From positions 558,001 through 622,000 of the forward strand of contig JADJUJ010000003.1 of the NCBI GenBank assembly GCA_016710765.1: a DNA stretch of 64,000 nucleotides. Reading direction: 5' to 3'. The notes below the pieces were generated by a model, which made no database searches, was not told the DNA's origin, and saw only the letters and a list, made by a program, of their open reading frames with translations. The DNA comes from Lewinellaceae bacterium. Lineage in GTDB: Bacteria; Bacteroidota; Bacteroidia; Chitinophagales; Saprospiraceae. Below are positions 10,664 to 18,558 of the stretch, one piece after another. Position numbers and translations under genes: made by a program. Each line of letters begins with the position of its first letter. Positions within the stretch are counted from its first letter, which is position 1.

Positions 10664-13002
10664 TCGATACGGAAGATCCGGTCATTGTATGTCCGGGCAA
10701 TGTAGTCATCGACGAAACCGATCCGGGCCTATGTTCCTGGACGGCACCTGCGGGCAGCCTGACGCCCTTGCTGGCTACCAGCAACTGTCCGGCTAACGTT
10801 ACCTGGGAAGTAGAAAACCCGGATGCCAGTACGGCATCTGGCGCCGACGACGTGAGCGGCTACACCTTTGCCCTTGGCACCAGCACGGTAACCTACACGA
10901 TCACCGAAACAGCCTCCGGCCAAAGCTGGAGTTGCAGTTTCACCGTGACAGTGGAAGACCATGAAGCGCCAGTAATTGAATGCCCTGCGGATATTGCAGT
11001 GGTAAATGATCTGGGTGAGTGTGGCGCTGTGGTGGAGTTTGATGATCCGGAGGTTTCAGACAATTGTGCTATTCTGAATGAAATGTCAGAAGTGGTGTTT
11101 GATTATACAGGAGATGTCCAAACCTGGACTGTGCCAGCTGGCGTAACATCAATCAATATTGAAGCCTTTGGCGCCAAAGGCGGCGACGGAATTTTTTCCG
11201 GTAGCCCAGGTGTAGGTGGCTTTGGTGGCCAGGCGTATGGAACACTGGCTGTTACTCCTGGCCAAGTACTCAATATTTATGTTGGAGGTGCTGGTCAAGA
11301 TATTACTGGCACAAATGTTCGTGGCGGTGGCGGCTTTAATGGTGGCGGAAATGCCTATGGTGATAATAATGGAATCAGAGGCGGCGGCGGCGGCGCATCT
11401 GATGTAAGGGTTGGCGGTGTTGCGCTTGGCGACCGGGTAATTGTAGCCGGCGGCGGCGGCGGCGGTTGTTGCTTTGGCTCAGGTGGTGCTGGCGGCGGTC
11501 TGATTGGCGGTCCGGTTGGAGGAGATATTCCTGCAACTTCGGGCACACAAATAGCTGGCGGAACAGCTGGCTGCACTGGCTGTTGCAGTAATGATCCGCT
11601 TATGTATGGCGAATTAGGTTTGGGTGGTGCTGTACCAGATAACTGTTTTAACACGCTTTGCGGCGGCGGCGGCGGCTATTATGGCGGCGGTTGCGGCAAC
11701 AATGGCGGCGGCGGTTCCTCCTATATTGATGGCGTTATCGGTGGATTTACAACACCTGGTGTTCAGGCGGGAAATGGACTTGTGAAGATTACGTACGATG
11801 TAGTAGGCCTAATGCAAGTTGCAGGACTGCCCTCTGGCTCGCTTTTCCCGGTTGGATCAACAACGAATGTGTTTGTAGTGAGTGATGCTTCTGGCAATAC
11901 TGCTTCCTGCAGTTTCAATGTTACGGTTACCGACGAAGAAGATCCTACAATTGTATGTCCTGATAATGTATCAATCACAACAAGCAACCTGGGTACCCTG
12001 GGTGATTGCGCTGGCCAGTATGCCTGGAGCCATCCTACCCCTACAGATAATTGCGGCATTGCTGATTTGGATTTTACCTACACCAATCCTGATGGTACCA
12101 TCGATGGTCCATTTGATGGTGTACAAATTTCTAACGGTACCATTACAACAGATGCTAACCACAATTTTGCAGTAGGTACCACAACGGTTTCCTACTATGT
12201 GATCGATATCCACGGTAACACAACCACCTGCTCCTTCACCGTCACTGTTACCGACGATGAAGACCCAACCTTTGTCAACTGCCCGGAAGGGGTAACCTAC
12301 ACCGTAGGCCTGTTCCCCGACAACTGTACCGGTGGCGCGATCTGGAGTGTTCCGATTGCCGACGACAACTGCAGCGTGGTGGTGACGCAAACAGCGGGCC
12401 CATTGCAAGGAACCATCCTGACGGTGGGAACCTACCCAATACAATACACCGCAACAGATGCGGCGAATAATACGGCTACTTGCAACTTCACGATCGAGGT
12501 AATCGATACGGAAGATCCGATCATCGTTTGTCCGGGCAACGTGGTAATTGACGAAACCGATCCAGGCGTTTGTTCCTGGACGGCTCCTGCTGGCAGCCTG
12601 ACGCCATTGCTGGCTACCAGCAACTGTCCGGCCAACGTTACCTGGGAAGTTGAAAACCCGGATGCCAGTACGGCATCTGGCGCCGACGACGTGAGCGGCT
12701 ACACCTTCGCCCTTGGCACCAGCACGGTGACCTATACCATCACCGAAACCGCCTCCGGCCAAAGCTGGAGTTGCAGTTTCACCGTGACGGTGGAAGACCA
12801 TGAAGCGCCGGTGATTGAATGCCCTGCGGATATTGCAGTGGTAAATGATCTGGGTGAGTGTGGCGCTGTGGTGGAGTTTGATGATCCGGAGGTTTCAGAC
12901 AATTGTGCTATTCTGAATGAAATGTCAGAAGTGGTGTTTGATTATACAGGAGATGTCCAAACCTGGACTGTGCCTGCCTGGCGTAACATCAATCAATATT
13001 GA
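10600..13002 (+). CDS. Giant HYR / glycine-rich protein, second fragment (frame +1 after 10598)
   Basis: This is the same protein as the preceding entry, read in the shifted frame from about 10600. It contains the end of HYR-B, HYR-C (I-V-C-P-G-N-V-V-I-D), the first half of the split HYR, a complete glycine-rich module (about 11089-11800), the second half of the split HYR (V-A-G-L-P-S-G-S-L-F-P-V-G), three more HYR domains and the start of another superunit. The frame closes at 13002 after a one-base insertion near 12975, where GTGCCAGCTGG of the upstream copy becomes GTGCCTGCCTGG. There is no real start codon or ribosome-binding context of its own, so it should be read as part of one gene with its neighbours, not as a separate protein. 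Confidence 0.85.
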   Translation: MQYTATDAANNTATCNFTIEVIDTEDPVIVCPGNVVIDETDPGLCSWTAPAGSLTPLLATSNCPANVTWEVENPDASTASGADDVSGYTFALGTSTVTYTITETASGQSWSCSFTVTVEDHEAPVIECPADIAVVNDLGECGAVVEFDDPEVSDNCAILNEMSEVVFDYTGDVQTWTVPAGVTSINIEAFGAKGGDGIFSGSPGVGGFGGQAYGTLAVTPGQVLNIYVGGAGQDITGTNVRGGGGFNGGGNAYGDNNGIRGGGGGASDVRVGGVALGDRVIVAGGGGGGCCFGSGGAGGGLIGGPVGGDIPATSGTQIAGGTAGCTGCCSNDPLMYGELGLGGAVPDNCFNTLCGGGGGYYGGGCGNNGGGGSSYIDGVIGGFTTPGVQAGNGLVKITYDVVGLMQVAGLPSGSLFPVGSTTNVFVVSDASGNTASCSFNVTVTDEEDPTIVCPDNVSITTSNLGTLGDCAGQYAWSHPTPTDNCGIADLDFTYTNPDGTIDGPFDGVQISNGTITTDANHNFAVGTTTVSYYVIDIHGNTTTCSFTVTVTDDEDPTFVNCPEGVTYTVGLFPDNCTGGAIWSVPIADDNCSVVVTQTAGPLQGTILTVGTYPIQYTATDAANNTATCNFTIEVIDTEDPIIVCPGNVVIDETDPGVCSWTAPAGSLTPLLATSNCPANVTWEVENPDASTASGADDVSGYTFALGTSTVTYTITETASGQSWSCSFTVTVEDHEAPVIECPADIAVVNDLGECGAVVEFDDPEVSDNCAILNEMSEVVFDYTGDVQTWTVPAWRNINQY

Positions 13003-14004
13003 AGCCTTTGGCGCCAAAGGCGGCGACGGAATTTTTTCCGGTAGCCCAGGTGTAGGGTGGCTTTGGTGGCCAGGCGTATGGAACACTGGCTGTGACTCCT
13101 GGCCAAGTACTCAATATTTATGTTGGAGGTGCTGGTCAAGATATTACTGGCACAAATGTTCGTGGCGGTGGCGGCTTTAATGGTGGCGGAAATGCCTATG
13201 GTGATAATAATGGAATCAGAGGCGGCGGCGGCGGCGCATCTGATGTAAGGGTTGGCGGTGTTGCGCTTGGCGACCGGGTAATTGTAGCCGGCGGCGGCGG
13301 CGGCGGTTGTTGCTTTGGCTCAGGTGGTGCTGGCGGCGGTCTGATTGGCGGTCCGGTTGGAGGAGATATTCCTGCAACTTCGGGCACACAAATAGCTGGC
13401 GGAACAGCCTGGCTGCACTGGCTGTTGCAGTAATGATCCGCTTATGTATGGCGAATTAGGTTTGGGTGGTGCTGTACCAGATAACTGTTTTAACACGCTT
13501 TGCGGCGGCGGCGGCGGCTATTATGGCGGCGGTTGCGGCAACAATGGCGGCGGCGGTTCCTCCTATATTGATGGCGTTATCGGTGGATTTACAACACCTG
13601 GTGTTCAGGCGGGAAATGGACTTGTGAAGATTACGTACGATGTAGTAGGCCTAATGCAAGTTGCAGGACTGCCCTCTGGCTCGCTTTTCCCGGTTGGATC
13701 AACAACGAATGTGTTTGTAGTGAGTGATGCTTCTGGCAATACTGCTTCCTGCAGTTTCAATGTTACGGTTACCGACGAAGAAGATCCTACAATTGTATGT
13801 CCTGATAATGTATCAATCACAACAAGCAACCTGGGTACCCTGGGTGATTGCGCTGGCCAGTATGCCTGGAGCCATCCTACCCCTACAGATAATTGCGGCA
13901 TTGCTGATTTGGATTTTACCTACACCAATCCTGATGGTACCATCGATGGTCCATTTGATGGTGTACAAATTTCTAACGGTACCATTACAACAGATGCTAA
14001 CCAC
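10970..14004 (+). repeat. Nearly identical tandem duplication of one superunit
   Basis: About 10970-12163 and 12808-14004 match almost base for base, at an offset of about 1838-1842 bp, including synonymous positions. The visible differences in the matched interior are mainly the three one-base insertions of the second copy. The copies separate at their right ends near 12163 and 14004 (CACAATTTTGCAGTAGGTACC versus CACGATTTTGCGGTAGGCACC). This is either a very recent duplication or gene conversion, or an assembly duplicate. Confidence 0.85.
12975..13410 (+). other. Doubly frameshifted stretch of the giant HYR gene
   Basis: Compared with the almost identical stretch 11135-11565, this segment carries three extra bases: near 12975 (CAGCTGG to CTGCCTGG), near 13058 (GTAGGTGG to GTAGGGTGG) and near 13408 (CAGCTGG to CAGCCTGG). 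The protein therefore runs in frame 2 from about 12978 to 13058, in frame 3 to about 13408, and in frame 1 again after that. The three +1 changes sum to three, so the original frame is restored. The encoded sequence is the first part of the last glycine-rich module. Confidence 0.8.
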
Positions 14005-17000
14005 GATTTTGCGGTAGGCACCACAACGGTTTCCTATTATGTACAAGATATTCACGGCAACACGACCACCTGCGCCTTTACCGTCACCGTTACCGACGAT
14101 GAAGACCCAACGTTTGTCAACTGCCCGGATGACTTTACGGTCAGTACAGATGTGGATCTTTGTGGCGCGCACGTGGTGTTCTCTACGCCATTGGCTTCCG
14201 ACAACTGCGAAGTTGATGTAACCCATACCTCTGGTTTGTTCAGTGGCGACTTGTTCCCACTGGGTGCCAGTACAGTAGTATTCACTGCAACGGATGGCGC
14301 TGCCAACAGCGTTACTTGCGAGGTGATTATTACGGTAGAGGACGATCAAACGCCTACGGCGGTTTGCCAGGATATTACCATTTACCTGGATGCCGATGGA
14401 CTTGCGTCCATCACGCCTGCCGATGTGGATGGTGGTTCAACCGACAATTGTGAAGTAGAATCACTGGAAATTGATATAGCCGAATTTGATTGCGACAATA
14501 CTGGCGACAACAATGTTACCCTGACAGTATACGACCCGGCTGAAAACAGTTCCATCTGTGTGGCCACCGTTACGGTACTGGATACCATTGCACCAACCTT
14601 TACTTGCCCTGATGCCATCACCTTGCCCAGCTGTTCTTCTCTGGTGCCGGATGTGATCAGCGATATCGATGATGCCGACGACAACTGTTTGGTAGCATCC
14701 ATCACCCAAGATCCTGTTGCAGGACTTGATTTTGGCGCCATGAATGGCAATACGGTTGATGTAACCGTTACCGTTACCGATGCAAGTGGCAATACTACCA
14801 CCTGCGTGGTAGTGGTAACCATCACCGATACCAACAATCCGGTGTTCGTCAACTGCCCGACCTCGATGATCATGATCGGGAACGATCCGGATGAATGCAG
14901 CGGGAAAGTGAACTGGCAACCGCCAGTGGCACTCGACGATTGTTTGCCTATCCCGCTGGGAGCAGCAGGCAACCCGCTGCCTGGAACCATCGTGCAAATT
15001 GGTGGCCCGCTGCCAGGTTCAATCGTTCCGATTACCTGTCCACCAACACCGACAACGATCACCTACCAGGCTACAGACGCCAGCGGCAATACAGCCATTT
15101 GTTCCTTTGACATAATGGTCGTCGATACGCAGGATCCTGAGTTCGACGCCGACATTACCATGCCAAATGATACCACGGTGAACTGTCATCAGGTGCCCAG
15201 CAACTGTGTTTACCATGGCAATGGCATCTGTACGCCACTGACCAATAACGACGTGCACGATAACTGTACTGTGCCTGCTGATCTGGATGTTAACTACGAA
15301 CAACTGAGCACCCAAGATCCCGATCCGAATGTTTGTGGTCATTACGACTACAATCTGACCCGAATCTGGACGATAAGCGATTGCGCCGGCAACCAACTGG
15401 TGCACACCCAGCTGATTGAGGTGCAGGATACCACCAAGCCGGTGGCTGTTTGTAAAAACATCACCATCACGCTGGATCCGTTTGGTAACGCTTCTATCGT
15501 TCCGACTGATATCGATGGTGGGTCTACCGACAATTGCGCTGCTTTTGAAAACCTCACCTTTACGGCTTCCCAACTGCAGTTCAATTGCCTGCACCTTGGG
15601 GACAACGAAGTGACCCTGACCGTAACCGATCCTTGTGGTAATTTCTCCACCTGCATCGCCATTGTTACGGTGGTAGAAGGTATTGGAAAATGTGAGCCAG
15701 AATACGATTACGACGGTTCCGATCCATGTGTATGCCTGGACAATGCTACCAACCTGGAAAATGGTCAGTTCTCCGAACTGATCCAAATCTGGGCACTGGG
15801 TGGCCAAACCTGGACGATTATCAGCAGTACCGGACTCTATACGGCCAACAGCCCCAATCCACCGGCTGCTCCAACCCCGGTTGCCAACGGCACGCTGTTC
15901 CTCAATGGCACAGTTGACGGATTGGACAACAACGGCAACGGCGTAATTGATGAGGCTTCTGAAGTAGTGTACTACACCTTCAATGCCCGTCATGTGGAAG
16001 CCATTGGCTATACTGCTACCTTCCAAAATGATAAGGGCCAGATCTTGGTGCTGAGCAACAAGTGTTACTACCCAACGCCATTCTTTGTGAACCTCGACGG
16101 TCCGTTCTGCCTGAGCACACCACCATTCCAAATCGAAGTTGGTGAAGTGAACAATGCAACGGGTAATGTGATCAACATGACGGTGGATGGTATACCAACG
16201 ACCACCTTCAATGCCGGCGCACTTGGTGCTGGTCAGCACATGGTGATGGCAACGTTTGATGCCGGTACGGCTACGCCAAACATTGTAGTGAATGGTGTAC
16301 AAATTGGTGGTTCCATGCAGGATGCCCTGGAAGATCCGGGCTGTCTGCAGAAGATCTCAACCTTTGTGAACATCGTAGGTACCCCGACGACGGTGGCTTG
16401 CAACGATACCATTCAGGTGTCACTGGATGCTTCCTGTATGGCGATCATCAACCCGGATATGGTGCTGGAAGGCACTTACTTCTGTTACGATGATTATACC
16501 GTCGTATTGAACTACCCGAACGGTACGCAAACCTATACGCCACCGAATAAAGTGGATGCGTCGCACATCAACAAGTACATTCCATTCACCCTGGTGCACT
16601 ACATCAGCGGTAACATGTGCTGGGGTGTGATCAAAGTGGAAGACAAACTGAAACCAAGTTTGACGTGTCCACCGGATATTACCATCGCCTGCTCTGAATC
16701 AACGGGCGTTGCACACACCGGAAATGTGGGCATCCAGGATTGCTCACCAACCACGACCCAAATCGACAACGTGATTGTGGATAATGGTGAATGTGGCGAC
16801 CCACGGCAGGTCATCACCCGGACCTTTATCGTCACGGATGCATCCAACAACCAGTCGCTGTGTACACAAACGATTACAGTGGTACCGTTTGACCTGACTG
16901 ATGTTGTGTTCCCCGCTGATATCACCATTAACTGTGAAGATGCCTACCTGAACCCTGCGGCAACGCAGCCAGGTAATACTGGTCAACCCAGCATCAATGG

Positions 17001-18558
17001 TGCCGCCATTGGCGCTGGTGGGCTCTGCTCGGCATCTATCAACTACAGCGATGAAATTTACGATATCTGTGCAGGTAGTTATGAAATCCTGCGTACCTGG
17101 AAGATCAGGAATACCTGCTTCTCCGTTGGCCCGAACAACCCGATCGAGCATACCCAGATTATTCGCCTGAAAGACTTCGGCGGACCGGTATTCGCTTGTC
17201 CTGGCGACGTAACGGTATCGGTAGATCCGCTGAACCCGAACTGTTGTGCTACAGCGGCGCTGCCCGACATGATCATCACGGAAGGCTGCTCGCTGATCGA
17301 GGATCTGGAAGCGAAGGTGACTGGTGTTGATCCGAATACGGGCAACATCACCACCTTCACAGTAGCCGGTTATCTGGGTGACTTCCCGGGCAACAACTAC
17401 TGGAACCCGGATACGCTGGCGATCTTCCCGTACACGCAGTGCTTGCCAAACAACAACATCTATACGGTGCAGTACACGGCAGCCGACCAGTGCGGTAACA
17501 TCTCGTCTTGCAACTTTACCCTGACGGTAGCCGACCTGGCGCCGCCGGTAGCAGCCTGCGACGAGTTTACGAAAGTGGCCCTTGGTGGCAGCGGCGAAAG
17601 TTATGTGGATGCCTCAACGTTTGACGATGGCTCTTACGACAATTGCCATGCCGTGTCCTTCAAGGCACGCCGGATGAACGACAACAGCTGCGATCCTAAC
17701 GACATGTTTGACGATCAGGTTAAGTTCTGCTGCTCGGACATTGGCGATACGATCCAGGTAATCTTCCGGGTGTACGACGTTGATGTAGCCACCGGCGAAG
17801 TAGGCCTCGACGCTTACGAACCACACTTCAACGACTGTATGGTTCAGGTGTTTGTAGAAGACAAGATCAAGCCCGTATGCCAGGCTCCGGCCAACGTAAC
17901 GGTGTCTTGTGAAAACTTCGATCCAAGCCTCTGGTCTTATGGCAACGCCACACCGCAGGACAACTGCTGTCTGGATACTACGAAAGTGTACCAGGGCCAG
18001 GTTGGTCTGACCCACGCGGTGAACTACAGCCAGTTTGATACCCTTTGCAACAAGGGCACGATCGTTCGCACCTTCCGCGCCTACGACTGCGCCGGCAACT
18101 CCAGCCAGTGCACCCAGCGGATTGTGGTGAACTACGAACAGGATTACTACATCAAGTTCCCGAACGATGTCATCGTTACGACCTGTAACGGTTCCGGCAT
18201 CTACGGCGAACCGACGTTCTTCGGCGAAGACTGCGAATTGCTTGCAGTATCGCACCAGGACGAGATATTTACAGTGGTACCCGACGCCTGCTTCAAGATT
18301 GAGCGTACATGGGACATCATCAACTGGTGCACCTACAACACGAACTTGCCGCTGATCGACGTACCGAACCCGAACCCGAACGCGACAAGCAACCATCCGT
18401 CGAACCTCCCAGGACCAATCGTATCCGCACCGGGTACACTGGCCCCATGGGCACCGACAGTGGTGGCGATCACCCGGGCGCATTGCCAACGAACTACTCG
18501 ACGTTCTGGAGCGCCAACGCCAACTGCTACCGCTACAAGCAGATCATCAAGATCATAG
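13411..18558 (+). CDS. Giant HYR protein, third fragment: end of repeat array and unique C-terminal half
   Basis: The frame resumes at about 13411 with the end of the last glycine-rich module (to about 13641) and the closing HYR domains of the array. From about 14110 the sequence becomes non-repetitive. It holds a run of diverged HYR-like domains (C-P-D-D-F-T, C-Q-D-I-T-I-Y-L-D, C-P-D-A-I-T-L and others, typically with paired cysteines and D-N-C), a segment with G-L-D-N-N-G-N-G-V-I-D-E that resembles a calcium-binding loop (about 15910), and several further Cys-rich Ig-like units. Codon choice is more GC-rich and uniform than in the repeat array. The true frame is lost at about 18430-18440, where one base appears to be missing in GGGTACACTGGCC; residues after that point up to 18558 are a frameshift artefact. 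Confidence 0.88.
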   Translation, partial: GCTGCCSNDPLMYGELGLGGAVPDNCFNTLCGGGGGYYGGGCGNNGGGGSSYIDGVIGGFTTPGVQAGNGLVKITYDVVGLMQVAGLPSGSLFPVGSTTNVFVVSDASGNTASCSFNVTVTDEEDPTIVCPDNVSITTSNLGTLGDCAGQYAWSHPTPTDNCGIADLDFTYTNPDGTIDGPFDGVQISNGTITTDANHDFAVGTTTVSYYVQDIHGNTTTCAFTVTVTDDEDPTFVNCPDDFTVSTDVDLCGAHVVFSTPLASDNCEVDVTHTSGLFSGDLFPLGASTVVFTATDGAANSVTCEVIITVEDDQTPTAVCQDITIYLDADGLASITPADVDGGSTDNCEVESLEIDIAEFDCDNTGDNNVTLTVYDPAENSSICVATVTVLDTIAPTFTCPDAITLPSCSSLVPDVISDIDDADDNCLVASITQDPVAGLDFGAMNGNTVDVTVTVTDASGNTTTCVVVVTITDTNNPVFVNCPTSMIMIGNDPDECSGKVNWQPPVALDDCLPIPLGAAGNPLPGTIVQIGGPLPGSIVPITCPPTPTTITYQATDASGNTAICSFDIMVVDTQDPEFDADITMPNDTTVNCHQVPSNCVYHGNGICTPLTNNDVHDNCTVPADLDVNYEQLSTQDPDPNVCGHYDYNLTRIWTISDCAGNQLVHTQLIEVQDTTKPVAVCKNITITLDPFGNASIVPTDIDGGSTDNCAAFENLTFTASQLQFNCLHLGDNEVTLTVTDPCGNFSTCIAIVTVVEGIGKCEPEYDYDGSDPCVCLDNATNLENGQFSELIQIWALGGQTWTIISSTGLYTANSPNPPAAPTPVANGTLFLNGTVDGLDNNGNGVIDEASEVVYYTFNARHVEAIGYTATFQNDKGQILVLSNKCYYPTPFFVNLDGPFCLSTPPFQIEVGEVNNATGNVINMTVDGIPTTTFNAGALGAGQHMVMATFDAGTATPNIVVNGVQIGGSMQDALEDPGCLQKISTFVNIVGTPTTVACNDTIQVSLDASCMAIINPDMVLEGTYFCYDDYTVVLNYPNGTQTYTPPNKVDASHINKYIPFTLVHYISGNMCWGVIKVEDKLKPSLTCPPDITIACSESTGVAHTGNVGIQDCSPTTTQIDNVIVDNGECGDPRQVITRTFIVTDASNNQSLCTQTITVVPFDLTDVVFPADITINCEDAYLNPAATQPGNTGQPSINGAAIGAGGLCSASINYSDEIYDICAGSYEILRTWKIRNTCFSVGPNNPIEHTQIIRLKDFGGPVFACPGDVTVSVDPLNPNCCATAALPDMIITEGCSLIEDLEAKVTGVDPNTGNITTFTVAGYLGDFPGNNYWNPDTLAIFPYTQCLPNNNIYTVQYTAADQCGNISSCNFTLTVADLAPPVAACDEFTKVALGGSGESYVDASTFDDGSYDNCHAVSFKARRMNDNSCDPNDMFDDQVKFCCSDIGDTIQVIFRVYDVDVATGEVGLDAYEPHFNDCMVQVFVEDKIKPVCQAPANVTVSCENFDPSLWSYGNATPQDNCCLDTTKVYQGQVGLTHAVNYSQFDTLCNKGTIVRTFRAYDCAGNSSQCTQRIVVNYEQDYYIKFPNDVIVTTCNGSGIYGEPTFFGEDCELLAVSHQDEIFTVVPDACFKIERTWDIINWCTYNTNLPLIDVPNPNPNATSNHPSNLPGPIVSAPGTLAPWAPTVVAITRAHCQRTTRRSGAPTPTATATSRSSRS

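Larger units (their letters stand above)
1..14004 (+). repeat. Tandem array of about 1.84-1.93 kb HYR / glycine-rich superunits
   Basis: Eight glycine-rich modules are visible: before 540 (partial), 1679-2400, 3533-4321, 5456-6153, 7286-8034, 9168-9950, 11089-11800 and 12928-13641. Start-to-start distances are about 1835-1925 bp. The HYR blocks between them are highly similar at DNA level, while the glycine-rich modules differ clearly in sequence and length, except for the first two and the last two, which are close copies. The modules are rich in uninterrupted GGC codons. This structure is a substrate for unequal recombination and polymerase slippage, and also for assembly error. Confidence 0.9.

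Noticed and set aside
683..13901. Long minus-strand open frames throughout the HYR array (for example 683-1510, 2537-3403, 6371-7315, 11971-12801)
   Set aside because: They repeat with the array's period, have low-complexity or basic composition and mirror constrained plus-strand codons; no domain or start context is visible.
18309..18434. ATG 18309 as a separate gene start
   Set aside because: Up to about 18430 the coherent Cys-rich domain is in frame 1; the frame-3 sequence there has no family character.
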